Source: Symsagittifera roscoffensis (taxonomy: Eukaryota; Xenacoelomorpha; Acoela; Convolutidae). Taken from it: DNA of 64,000 nt. The stretch is from positions 45,987,346-46,051,345 of the forward strand of contig NC_087064.1 in the NCBI RefSeq assembly GCF_963678635.1. Direction: 5' to 3'. Below, one piece after another: positions 33,821-46,316 of the stretch. Within the stretch, counting starts at the first letter, position 1. Each line of letters starts with the position of its first letter. A program made the translations under genes and the position numbers. The notes beneath the pieces were generated by a model that saw nothing but the letters and a program-made list of their open reading frames with translations, was not told the DNA's origin and ran no database searches.

Positions 33821-35340
33821 ATTATAAGTTACCGAGGAAAAGCCCTTGAGAAAAACCGTTGAAGCATTTGGCTGTTCAATTATGATATTACCGGATATCT
33901 CAATGAAGTTATTGGAGATCTGTAAACTTTTGAGACTGTAAAATCTGTACGTCTGATCAGGCTCCTGGGTTTCCAAAAAAATGTTTGTCAAGTCTCTAAT
34001 GTTAGTGCATCATCGTAGATATCCTCCAAAAATAATAAGCCATTCGCAGCGTGTTTGAAACAGACAGCCTGCTTGAAATTGAATTTGTTTGGTTCTTAAC
34101 GCCAATTCAGACCACCAAAATGAATGATTCGAAATTTTGCCGAGTGATTAAGCTAATGGCATAAATATCCAACGATTATTCGCGCCTCATGCAACTTGCT
34201 TCTCCCATGGAAACTCAATTTCTGATTTGAGGATATTTCTCAAGCTTAGTTCAGAAGAACAGGCAAATATTTGGAGCTCATGATTACCGAGATGGAGGTT
34301 CACTTAGTTTTCTCTTGATTCGTAAGATACCAATTGTTAGTTAAGTTAGAAATGAGTTCAAACTTAAATGACCCGAGCTTAAGTACACCCAAAAATACCT
34401 GCAAATTGAGATGAACACAAATTGAATCAAACAATAGATCAAGCTTGTCATCCATCAACCTTTACAAACAGGGGCAAATTAACGCTTCCATGTGGCGCTA
34501 TTATTCATTTTAGGAAAAATACTGGATGAACACCCATTTACTTTGACACGCTGCACTCGATTAACTACGTAAGAATGAAAATTTTCAAGACGACCCTTAA
34601 TAAACTTGTACTCCAATCGATAAAATGGGCTCTTTAACATAATTGTCACAATCACAGTCAAGAACTTCAAGCAACATCCCAAACTGCGTGACAAATGAAC
34701 GACCTTTTTTGATCCCATATTGCTTATCATAAAACTCAGCTTCGATCAAGGAAAAAGAAAAAAATGAAAAAAACAAAATCAGATGAAAAACAACTGAGGT
34801 AAAATTGAAATCGGCCAATAGTTTTTAGCTGATGGTTTATTCTTTTTTGTTGAGTACTGATTTAAATTATCCGAACAAATTGAGTTGATTTTAAATTAAA
34901 ATGATGAAAACGAATTTTGCTTTAAATTTCAGCAGAATTAATATGTCGCAATTTGTTTGCCATAATTAGGGCCCAAAAATGCACAAAAAAAATCATTTAT
35001 AGCTTTGTTTAGTATATCAAAAATTACTCCAAACCTATTTGGTCATTTTGCTTACAAAACTATATCACTGCAAGCCTTTTATACAACCCAGCAAAATTTG
35101 AGAGAGGTATAATTTTTTCAGTTTTGTATAAATATTTATTTTCGTTTGAAAGCCAACCTATGTCGTTTTTACTATGAAAACATCATTTTATTTTTATTTA
35201 AAAAAATATGTTTTAAACCTTTTGCGCCCACTATAGGAGATTACACCCTCTCAAACTTTGTTGGGCTTGCAGTGATATAGTTCTGTCAGAAAATGAACAA
35301 ACGGGTTTGGAGCCATTTTTGATTGACTTAACAGAGCCAA
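33821..35340. repeat. Segmental duplication unit X, copy 3 (truncated)
   Basis: It starts at AAATTATAAGTTACCGAGG, about 190 bases into the unit, and stops abruptly at CAGAGCCAAA, where the tail of unit Y resumes. It is nearly identical to the first part of copy 4. Confidence 0.8.
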
Positions 35341-36097
35341 AGCAGACATAAGGTAGACTAAATTGCCGGAAAGTTTTAGTTTGCAAACAAAACAGATCCA
35401 GACTGGAAATGAACTCAGGGTTTCCTCGTTTCAATCATGGGTGTTATCACTGCGCCAAAAGTGCAGAATACTCCTTGAATTTGAATTAATAATAAAGTAA
35501 GTCAACATTTGTAAAATTTTCATGCGCGAATCCTGTAAACAAGGGTAATAAGCACAAAAGAAACAAACTGGTCGCTGCACAAGAACATAAGGTTCCGATC
35601 AGAACAATTCATGAACAAAAATTTAAAAAGAAGCGTTTTCTCTAATTTTCCAAAAAAAATTCTAAGTAGAAGGAATGCACAAAAAAATCTATCCAAAAGT
35701 GAGTAATGACCGTCCAAAAAAACTTAACAGCTGTAAGTAACAGCAAAAGGAAGTTATTATCCACTAGCCTGCAGTAAGTTACAATAAAATCATCACAGAG
35801 GCGAAACTGATTTTTACTCCACTAGCAATAAAAATAACTAAGATAAGAACAGCATGACGCTCAAGAAGTAGCAACTACAATTTCGAAGGATGTAAATGGA
35901 ATTATTAAAACATAAAAAACTGGTGGTATGGGGCCACGAGTACTACAACACAAGAACAAAAAAGTTTGAAATGGAATTGCCCGTAGTATCTAACCGACCT
36001 TGCATTCTACCGGAACCCATCTCACAACAACAAGAGCTTCTATTTGAAACTAAACTCAAATATTCCGTTACTTTCGTATCGAAAGTCGGAACAATAA
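35341..36097. repeat. Tail of unit Y, extra copy
   Basis: It matches 33064-33820 at a constant offset of 2277 bases. Together with X copy 3 it shows that 33064-35340 was duplicated in tandem as one block. Confidence 0.85.
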
Positions 36098-38760
36098 ATT
36101 ATAAGTTACCGAGGAAAAGCCCTAGAGAAAAACCGTTGAAGCATTTGGCTGTTCAATTATGATAATACCGGATATCTCAATGAAGTTATTGGAGATCTGT
36201 AAACTTTTGAGACTGTAAAATCTGTACGTCTGATCAGGCTCCTGGGTTTCCAAAAAATGTTTGTCAAGTCTCTAATGTTAGTGCATCATCGTAGATATCC
36301 TCCAAAAATAATAAGCCATTCGCAGCGTGTTTGAAACAGACAGCCTGCTTGAAATTGAATTTGTTTGGTTCTTAACGCCAATTCAGACCACCAAAATGAA
36401 TGATTCGAAATTTTGCCGAGTGATTAAGCTAATGGCATAAATATCCAACGATTATTCGCGCCTCATGCAACTTGCTTCTCCCATGGAAACTCAATTTCTG
36501 ATTTGAGGATATTTCTCAAGCTTAGTTCAGAAGAACGGGCAAATATTTGGAGCTCATGATTACCGAGATGGAGGTTCACTTAGTTTTTCTCTTGATTCGT
36601 AAGATACCAATTGTTAGTTAAGTTAGAAATGAGTTCAAACTTAAATGACCCGAGCTTAAGTACACCCAAAAATACCTGCAAATTGAGATGAACACAAATT
36701 GAATCAAACAGTAGATCAAGCTTGTCATCCATCAACCTTTACAAGCAGGGGCAAATTAACGCTTCCATGTGGCGCTATTATTCATTTTAGGAAAAATACT
36801 GGATGAACACCCATTTACTTTGACACGCTGCACTCGATTAACTACGTAAGAATGAAAATTTTCAAGACGACCCTTAATAAACTTGTACTCCAATCGATAA
36901 AATGGGCTCTTTAACATAATTGTCACAATCACAGTCAAGAACTTCAAGCAACATCCCAAACTGTGTGACAAATGAACTACCTTTTTTGATTACATAATGC
37001 TTATCATAAAACTCAGCTTCGATCAAGGAATAGAAAAAATGAAAAAAAAATAAATCAGATGAAAAACAACTGAGGTAAAATTGAAATCGGCCAATAGTTT
37101 TTAGCTGACGGTTTATTCTCTTTTTTGTTGAGTGCTGATTTAAATTATCCGGACAAATTGATTTAATTTTAAATTAAAATGATGACAACAAATTTTTTGC
37201 TTTAAATTTCAGCAGAATTAAAATTTCGCAATTTGTTTGGCATAAATAGGGCCCGAAATTGCACAAAAAAAATCATTTTTGGTTTTGCTTAGTATGGCGG
37301 AATCCCTCATGCGCGAAGGATCGAATGCGCGAAAATACAAATCAGATTCCAGTAATCTAAAATTTGCAAAGAAAGCAAACATTTCCAGGGACTAGAATAT
37401 TGATATTGGCCGAATATAAAAACGGCAGAATATGCAAAATTTTCGAATTGTCACTGACCGCCGCCGCATTGGAACAAATTTCATATTTCAAGGGTTTCGT
37501 TATAAAAGAAGCGAACTATTGCTTCATTTAATTGAATGGCAATTGCTTCTTTTCAAAATTTGACTTTCGGCTAATTTTATTTTCGGTCATTCGCTCACAA
37601 GTTTTTTCGCGCGTTTGGTCCTTCGCGCATGACAATAGCCCCCATTTAGTATATCAAAACTACTCCAAACCTATTTCGTCATTAATTTACAAAAGTATGT
37701 CACTGCAAGCCTTTTATACAACCCAGCAAAACTTGACAGAGGTATAACTTTCTCAGTTTTGTATAAATATTTACTTTCGTTTGAAAGCCAACCTATGTCG
37801 TTTTTACTATAAAAACATCATTTTATTTTTAAAATAAAAACATGCTGTAAACCTTTTGCACCCACAATAGGAGATTACACCCTCTCAAATATTGTTGGGC
37901 TTGCAGTGTTATAGTTCTGTCAGTAAATGAACAAATAGGTTTGGAGTAATTTTTGATTGACTTAACAGAGCCAAAAATGATCTTTTTTGGGGTAAATTTT
38001 TCGGCCCGAACTTTGCCAAACAAATTGCTCCACATCAAAGTTTTGGCAATTTTAAGCCAGATTGGTCTTCGTCATTTTTTGTCTAAAATCAACCTCAATT
38101 AAGAAAACGGTATTTAAATTTCAAGCTTTATTCATTTTGTCCGGATACTTTAAATCAGCACTGTATATTGGAGATATGAAGTTTTTCCGAAAGACGGCCA
38201 CACGAGCAAAAAAAATTGAGGTAATTGAAAAGACAAGATAAACAAATGGTCCGAGTAGGAAGCATTGTAAGAGACAAGCACATTAAAAACCAATACAAGC
38301 ACGCACTTTGCTCGCAGGATATCTGAATAAAAAACTTTTTTAACGCTCGCAATGCCAAAAAAACGAGACATTCTATGGTTCTGAAATCCTGAATGAGAAA
38401 AGCTATTGAATATCTCAACTTTGTCTATGCTGTGTCAAGCTTCTTCGTTTTTTGAAAATTAGTCTGATGAAAATTTTGATTTTTGATTCTTCAGCAAAAA
38501 AAGCCAGAAAATTGAAAAGATTTGAGAATTTTGCTGACGTTTCCAGCTCAATCAACTTCGGTAAATTCAACACTACTCTTGAATTTAAAAATAGCATGAC
38601 GTTTACGGAAATTTCCGATAGACTTCAAGCACGGTAAAGGAGGAAACTCGAATTAGGGAAATAGTAAACTTCGGCGACAATGGATGATTAATACGTGTAT
38701 AAAGCAAAATTCAGACTCCATTCGGTTAGTGAGACTCTGATCATTATCTCCCTTTTTCGG
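36098..38760. repeat. Segmental duplication unit X, copy 4 (mosaic)
   Basis: Up to about 36955 it follows copy 3 almost exactly. Beyond it, shared variants (CTGTGTGACAAATG, CATAATGCTTATC, GGAATAGAAA) match copy 2 instead. A 350-base element interrupts it at 37296. It continues into unit Y copy 2. Confidence 0.8.
37296..37645. mobile_element. 350-bp TIR element inserted in X copy 4
   Basis: The sequence is missing from X copies 1-3, giving an empty-site control. Ends are imperfect inverted repeats sharing TCATGCGCGAAGGA (left) and TCCTTCGCGCATGA (right). TTAGTAT flanks both sides (37289-37295 and 37646-37652), a likely 7-base target duplication; an eighth base does not match. It is AT-rich inside with no transposase ORF. 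Confidence 0.75.
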
Positions 38761-41700
38761 TGAGGGCTCTTGTCTCAAAATCAATGTACGATGGCGCCAA
38801 AATCACTCTAAGAAAAATTTTAAGGTCGGTTGGCCAAAAGTTGATGGTCAGGGAATTGAAGTCACCCTAACACTAACTAACCCACCTAAATCGGCTATAT
38901 AGGTTTGGTTTTTCTGAGTGTCCGATTCATTAATTTATTTCTTACAAGCTCTAGCTTTTTCGGAAAAATTGAAACGCTAAAGCACCACGTTTTAACCAAA
39001 CCATGAATTATAAAAAAACTCGATTAAAAATTTTGTTACGTAAGTAAAATATTTGACCTTCGAAGAAGTAGGTTTTTTGCTGAAGACATCTTCAGATTAC
39101 AGCCGATACTGCGCTTTTCAGCCCTTCATTTTACAGTTCTGATTTAAATTAAACTGACTAACGAACAACATTTGAAATTTTTAAATAATTATTCTCAAAA
39201 CAGGTTAGTTTTAGAAAAAAAAGCAATGAAAACCGAAGTTGTTCAAAATTAAACCAGACTTAATAAAATATTTATTGTTCCAACTTTCGATACGAAAGTA
39301 ACGGAATATTTGTGCTCGGGTGGGTTTTTTTTCTTCAGACAAATTTCGACTTTTTAACTAGGCATTTTTGACGGAATTTTTAAAATATCATTCGAAAGCT
39401 ATTGTTATTCTGAGCTTAAATTTGAAAAGATATTTCACCTGTGACCAATTTTCGTAAAGTTATGGGGGTTTAAAGATTGCCATTTTGGCCAATTTGGGAC
39501 AATTACCGCGCGATATATTTCGCGCTATCAACCCGTAAGCGGAGAGTTAATCCGTCTTAGAAGTCGTTCCAAATTAGTTGAAAGAAGCTTATTTGCCATA
39601 ATTGATTTGTTACAAGGAGCGAAATCTATCCTGTTGTACTTCATATGGCAAGTGGGGGGATGATTTTCATAAAAAATTTCAAATTAAAAAAAAAACTTCA
39701 TTTCATTCTATTATATTTAATTTTTTTTTGTTATTACTGCTCAATAAACCTCAAAAGTTTTTTATAAAATCAGATTCAAAAAGTCACAAAGTAAAACTGG
39801 GTCGTTTTGTTTAATCAAAAAGATACGCAAAATTACTAGGTCATCCTTTTAATGATTTGATAGAAAATGAGTACAATGAATCAGCCAAATGAATCAGAAG
39901 AATATAAGCACAATGCGTAAAAATTGGCCATTTTTTTGAAATTTTTTTCAAAATTAAGGCTAGCCATTTTGTAGGAAAAATACCCTGTTTATCAGGTTTT
40001 GAATTCCAATTTCTTAAAACAATTTGCATCATACTATGGTTGATAAAATTCCAAGTAACTTAGGTTTGCATCCTCTAAATTTACTGAAACTTGAACATAT
40101 GAAGCTTTCTTTTGTAAAAGTCACATAGTTTTTAAGATATAAACTGTATTTTAAAAGGAGATGTTGCGTTTTTTCTTGAGTTGTTATATTTAACAAATAA
40201 GAGATAACAAAATCGAGAAAAAAGCTAAATATCTCAAGTTGTATAACAAGAAAAAACGAAACATCACAAGTTAAAATACACAATTTGTATCTTCCAAAAT
40301 ACGTGGCTTTAACAAAATAGAGTTTCATAAAAGAGAGTTTTATATAATCTCAAACCTGGACTCTCCTTCTAGAGTCACTAAATAGATCAAAAGTTCTTTG
40401 GTGGTCAAATACTCTTTAAGCAAATATTTATTAACTTCCCAGACGGGGAAGGGGACAAGATCCAAACCAATGATAAACATTGAGCATGGCCGCAAGTTAC
40501 TGGAACAAGAGTTACTTAAATCAAAGAACAGAAATCAATCAAACTTTGTTTTCCTATATTTATTTAGAGAAACTTTTATACAAGAGCTCAATTTCGGAAA
40601 ACTGTATGATTGACGCAGCAAAGGATAAATAAGAAGCATGACCACAAGTCACTGGAAAAAGTTAATCAAATTAAAGACACAGAAAACAGTTAAATTATGG
40701 GTGATATATTACAATAGGTGGTAATTTTAAATTAAATAGATGGATCATTTTTTGCTATACTTCGCACAGTATATACAATTTATTTTAAAAGCCAATTTTT
40801 TTAAGCAAGAGTGTAAAATTTGAGTTTTTCAATAGCACTTTATCTGGCAGAGTAATGTATTTGCAAAAACAATCTTAGCAGCATGTACAATTGATTGAAA
40901 ATGAAATGACTATATTATGCAATACAGTTCTATAATTTAATTCATGCACTGCAGTTAAAATTACCACCTATTGTAACATATCACCTTTTAATAACCTAAA
41001 ATATTAATCATAATTTTGTATCGATTACTTTTTTTTTATCAATTAGACTAATTTATGTTGCCTTCGAAGAAGTTAATTTATGAAAAACAGTCATTTTATC
41101 CCCCTCCCCTAAATCGATTGGGGGGTGTTTATTCTTTTTTTGAATAGTAATTTCTCTATGTCTGAAGCTCAATTTCAAAAAATTATATAAATGACACAGA
41201 TCGGCGCACTTTGCAATAAAAGCTTTTGCATTAAAACAACGGCGAAGCTGAACTTCCGTCACTTGCGATGCAAACATGACTACGATTAAAAAGCAAATAA
41301 AAAATTTACAACATAGCCAATCGAAGATTGGAAAAGAGTATTGAACGCAAGTAAACATAAAAAAAACGTTCTTGAAAAAATCTCAACTTTCGAACTTCAA
41401 AGAAAAAAATAGATGCCCTTTCAGCTCTTTGAATTTCTAGAACAATTTATGATCGGCGCTTTTCTAATAACATAAACCCAACGTGAGAAAATTGGATCAA
41501 CAGGTAAGTTTTTTATCCCGTTTGAAATCTAAAAATGAAATTCAACTTTCGAAACTAGAAATCATTCACGTTTTTTCTGAGCCATTTATACGTTCGTATT
41601 TCCACGGGTGCTATTTACGTCACTTTCATCATATGCATTTCAATTGAACTTAAAAGTGCATATATACCTAAGTGCATCAATACTTTGAGACTTTTTTCCC

Positions 41701-42560
41701 GAAAAAAACTAAAACAAAAAATCAGCAAGACCTATTTAAGACTCTTCACTACGTTCATTACTCTTGAAAAATCAAAAAAAAATCGCAGAGAAGAGGCCAA
41801 TCTTTAAAAATAAACATTTCCCGCTGAAACTATGCTGACAAAAATCAGCAGATATAAGATAGATTAAATTGCCGGAAAGTTTTAGTTTGCAAACAAAACA
41901 GGTCCAGACTGGAAATGAACTCAGGGTTTCCTCGTTTCAATCATGGGTGTTACCACTGCGCCAAAAGTGCAGAATACTCCTTGAATTTGAATTAATAATA
42001 AAGTAAGTCAGCATTTGTAAAATTTTCATGCGCGAATCCTGTTAACAAGGGTAATAAGCACAAAAGAAACAAACTGGTCGCTGCACAAGAACATAAGGTT
42101 CCGATCAGAACAATTCATGAACAAAAACTTAAAAAGAAGCGTTTTCTCTAATTTTCCACAAGTAGAAGGAATGCACAAAAAATTCTATCCAAAAGTGAGT
42201 AATGACCGTCCAAAAAATCTTAACAGCTGTAAGTAACAGCAAAAGGAAGTTATTATCCACTAGCCTGCAGTAAGTTACAATAAAATCATCACAGAGGCGA
42301 AACTGATTTTCACTCCACTAGCAATAAAAATAACTAAGATAAGAACAGCATGACGCTCAAGAAGTAGCAACTACAATTTCGAAGAATGTAAATGGAATTA
42401 TTAAAACATAAAAAAACTGGTGGTATGGGGCCACGAGTACTACAACACAAGAACAAAAAAGTTTGAAATGGAATTGCCCGTAGTATCTAACCGACCTTGC
42501 ATTCTACCGGAACCCATCTCACAACAACAAGAGCTTCTATTTGAAACTAAACTCAATCCG
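38760..42560. repeat. Segmental duplication unit Y, copy 2
   Basis: It parallels 29800-33780 with high identity. It lacks 170 bases present at 30178-30347; the junction is at a CTT microhomology. It ends at AACTAAACTCAA, just short of the hairpin that ends copy 1. Confidence 0.85.
40700..40985. mobile_element. 286-bp MITE, copy in unit Y copy 2
   Basis: This is the duplicate of 31911-32196 carried by the segmental duplication. Both inverted ends are retained. Confidence 0.75.
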
Positions 42561-42970
42561 CAATGTATAATCTTAGGAAGTTCATGTAACAACGAATAAG
42601 GTATCGAAAAGGTCTATTTCTTTCAAACCCTTCGTGCTTTGTCTAACAGAATCTAGAAACTGAGTTCAATCTCTCTTCAAGCCATTCGTTAATGTAAGAT
42701 CAGCTTTGTTTGAAATTCGAACGCTTTAACCTCACTTCATTTACCTCCTATTTTTACACGCCCCTTTTTTATCATCCGATAACATAATAACCACCTTCAA
42801 GTTAACCCCTTTTAATTTTGAAAATTCGCTGCGAATTAAAATTCTTCTCAAACCAAATAGTTATCAAATTGAGTATACTGATTGACGCCAGATGAGTATA
42901 TAACTCACTTGATGCACTTAGTCACACAAAGATGATTGCGTTTCAGTTAGCAATAGAAATAGTCGCTCAC

Positions 42971-43039
42971 TCAAGCTTTTGAAGCAGATAACGTCTATGG
43001 TGCTCAATGAAGGCATCATGAGACGTTTGTGGATTTCAA
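42971..43039 (-). other. Weak candidate for the missing TEP1 exon
   Basis: A good acceptor TATTTTTTCAG precedes an open frame starting VEIHKRLMMPSLSTID, and a GTGAGC donor follows. Entry phase fits the exon at 45996, but exit phase does not fit 19251-19369, and similarity to TEP1 is not convincing. It is recorded only because an exon is expected somewhere in this intron. Confidence 0.15.
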
Positions 43040-43828
43040 CTGAAAAAATACTGCCTTACTTGATAAAAAACAAACACTTACATCATTGTTAAATAATTCT
43101 ATCATTATAATAATTGAAGTGTTGGTGTCCAAGAAAAACAAATACTTAAGGTATCAGCCCACAAGGACTATCTAAAACACTCGAACAAAATAACTGCCAT
43201 TTGAAATTGCTTATAGTATAAAACACAAATGCCGTGAAACAACAATTACGAAAGACGATATTCTTGAAACCAGGGGTGAACATTATCACGACATTTTCAC
43301 GAAAAGAAACCGATGAGACTAATTTCAAAAATATCAAGTATTTGAGTTATAGTGTTATCTCTACAATCGATTCGCGGAACATTTTGCCATTTTGCCACGC
43401 ATTTAGCCCTACCAGCAACACAAACAATAGTTCAAACTTCTAAAAACACATGAGCAAGCCACGAGAACAGGATGTACCAGTCTCTCAAGCAACCAGCAGT
43501 TTCAAAACATCTAAACTATTAGATATTTATAATAAGGTCGACAGTGGAAAAAACCTAATGAAGGTCGCCGAAAGAAATAAGTTCGCTCAGCGACCCTAAA
43601 AAGTTAAGCATACTAGAAAAATTTAACTTTGGTTGGCTGACGGCATTTTCTTAAAACATTTTATGAACTTTACTGCGTGCAAGTAAGTCTGTCAAAAAGA
43701 GCACCTGCTTGAAAATTTGCGTTCTTGCAAAAAAGTGAAAAGCCCTGAAAATACTACACCCTGGCAGTAATAGAGAAACAAACCAGTCCAAGCTGGCTGG
43801 GCGTTTTTTTGTCTTCTTTCTCAAATGC

Positions 43829-43985
43829 TTCGCAAACACAAGCGAGAAAACGAACTTATCAAATGAGCTGAGCAAAATTAGAAGTAGTTCACCAAAATGT
43901 AAAATTCTTGCCAAGTGTCGGATTCAAACATGCAACCTCGAGATTGGGAGTCTCACGTTATTGAATTTGTGCCACGGGCCATTGA
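43829..43985 (-). repeat. tRNA-derived SINE
   Basis: The minus strand keeps an anticodon arm of the form GAGA-CTCCCAA-TCTC followed by GAGGTTGCATG and a B box decayed to GTTTGAATCC. The tail has the GCGAAG element near 43830. It belongs to the Leu-like subfamily. Confidence 0.6.
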
Positions 43986-44290
43986 GATTTGCTAACACTA
44001 GTCACCAATGATGCAGCTATAGATGCTATAAAATTGCTGCTAAGCACGAAGTTGAATCTCGGACAAGTAACATAGGAATGTTAAGACCTTCCCTCTGAGC
44101 AACGGACACTTAGGTTACGGCAAAAACTAGCCATGAAAGGGGCCATGAAAATTCCAATGCTACAGATCGTGGCTATAACAAAATGCCACCGACCGAATGA
44201 GCGCTTTTATTTGCCAATTAGGTTGAAAAAGTAATTTAGTCATACTAATACACTACGCTGGCTAGTGTAAAATAGGAGTATAAATAAAAC

Positions 44291-44726
44291 CAGGGGCGGA
44301 TTAGGGGGGGGGGGGGGCGGACGCCCCCCCCCCCCTCAGGGATTCCACCCCCTGCCGACCCAAAGGGTCCCCCCTTTGATACTTTTTCAGAAATCCACTT
44401 TTGGCCGATCGACCCTAAAATTTTTCTAAAGGCGCCTTCGGCGCCAATATATACTAATTTTTGAAGGGGAGCGCGCGCCAAAAAAAAACGCGATTTTTTT
44501 GTCAAAATTTTTCAAAAAGTGCCCAAAAACGGCTTCTTCGACTGTTTTTTCAAAAATTTGCCTGCGGCGCAGAAAATTTTGCCAAAATAGGCGCAAAACA
44601 GTGCTTTGGAGAGAGCTCGAAAAATTAATTTGGTCAACCTAAAAAAAAAAAAAAGGTCGTCAAAAGTTTGGAAAATTTTTTGAAAATCCGACCCCCCCCC
44701 TCGAGAAAATCCTAGATCCGCCCCTG
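44291..44726. mobile_element. 436-bp hAT-type MITE
   Basis: Ends are CAGGGGCGGATTAGG and, inverted, CCTAGATCCGCCCCTG. AATAAAAC is duplicated on both sides (44283-44290 and 44727-44734). Eight-base duplications and CAGGGGCGGAT ends are typical of hAT-family non-autonomous elements. The interior has G-run and C-run blocks that can pair, and GGCGCCTTCGGCGCC. The 86-codon open frame here is an artefact of the G-rich tract. Confidence 0.85.
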
Positions 44727-45995
44727 AATAAAACCCTCTGATTTACCCGCAAATCAAAAGCCGAACCGCGAAAAACAAAAATTGAGCGAGAAAAGATTTT
44801 CTTTAAAAAAAAACAAAAAAAGATAAATCACTAAGACCTATATAAGGGTACTCACTACGTTTATTACTGTTAAAAGGCTCGTCCAAATCGAGAGGTTCTA
44901 TTTTCCCTTCACTATGGAATCAAAGAGACGCTGCATCATCCGGCTGGGCCAGAAAAACAAATGCAGTTGAACATTATAACATATAATCATATTTCAGTGG
45001 CACGCATCCCAGAAAGATGAAAGTAATTTCAACTTGCAAAAACACGCCTCTGTTCAGAAATTCAATTTTTATAAAGCCTCAAGTGGGCCACGCGTTAAAA
45101 AAAGAAACAATACCTGATTCAACTGAGAAACTATACATAGCTCATTATTTCTTCCCAGTTCGTAAGCTGGATAACCTTACTTTCAAGATGGAGTATTTCC
45201 AAGCAGTGTAGCTCATGTAGGTAAAGACAAGTAATATTACATGATTTTAAATCATTCTTTTTTAAAGAATGCGTTTAGAAAAGTTTGCGTATGATAGTGT
45301 TTTTAGCCGGCTGTATCCTTATTTCAAATAAAATGCTTTAAAACATGACCTTTTTGAAACATTTTCGATAAATAGTCTTCATTACTTTCAGTACTATTTT
45401 GTTCTTTTTTTTACATACTAGTTGCAAAAATTATGTCTTTACACACCAGTGATCATTAATTCAAGCTCCTTTTCCGGCTTTACTACTAGACCACCATCGA
45501 TCAGCAGCTATAAAAAATATTACCAAGTGGTGCAAGATGAGAGAGTAACAAGACCCTTCCGGCATCGTCCAGATATCCCCCCGTTCCTCCTCGTTTTCCT
45601 CGACTGATTTTCCATTTGATGCGCGGAAGAGATGGAAAGCTAGACAAGGAGAGCTTAATTAATATTCATTTTTATTCAAATTAGAAATTTAAACCTTAGC
45701 GTGAAACTATAAGTTATTCTACTGTAAAAGAATAGCCCGCCGTTAATCCCATCGCGCCACCCCGGCTTCTTCGTGTCATTAAAAAATTGGAAAAACTAAA
45801 CAGGTCGAATGACAACTAAGAAGCATCGGATTTGAAATAATCTAAGAAGATGACAAATAATGGAACGTTTTTATTATGAAAAATCTATAAAAACTTCTAG
45901 TTCAAACTTGCAGCTCCATAAAATAATCAATTTCAATGTAAAACCAAAACAATCAATGTAAAAAGTAAAGATTTATAGATTGTATAAATTTTAAC

Positions 45996-46316
45996 CTGCT
46001 AAGATTTTGTTGAACATAACACGCTTTGGCAACTTGTCCATTTTTGAGAGATATTTCTTTTCGATAACATCGCTCAACATCGTGGTATCAATTTGCATCC
46101 AATCAACTCTGCTTTCATCCGATTCCGTTTGCTCAGAACCGAACGTTCCGAGCAGTAATTTCAGGTAGGTTGCTAGTTTTGAGAACCACAAGTATGATAT
46201 AGATGAGACACGTTTCGCGAAGAGCTCATGCAAGTCCGCCACTGATTTTGAGCTCAGGTCGAAATCCGCCATTCTGTACACACTAAGAATGTGCCACAGA
46301 TCCTTGGTATGCGCAC
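45996..46316 (-). CDS. TEP1: TEP1-like exon: winged-helix/helical region after NACHT
   Basis: The acceptor is ATTATCGTAG and the donor GCAG|GTTAAA. Two bases complete a Gly codon from the exon at 53988. It encodes AHTKDLWHILSVYRMADFDL, a 20-residue polar run, LWFSKLATYLKLLLG, then RVDWMQIDTTMLSDVIEKKY and KRVMFNKILA. This is where STAND proteins have the helical and winged-helix domains. The 107 codons have typical mixed use and no stop. It exits in phase 1, which the next recognised exon does not accept. Confidence 0.82.

Noticed and set aside
33619-33849. Open frame MELLKHKKLVVWGHEYYNT... repeated at 35896 and 42392
   Set aside because: The third copy has a one-base insertion that breaks the frame, a stop lies right before the ATG, and no homology is recognised. 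It is probably duplicated non-coding DNA, although a short coding fragment cannot be excluded.
44245-44505. Open frame of 86 codons with a Gly/Pro-rich end
   Set aside because: It lies in the hAT MITE, and the Gly and Pro runs come from its G/C homopolymers.
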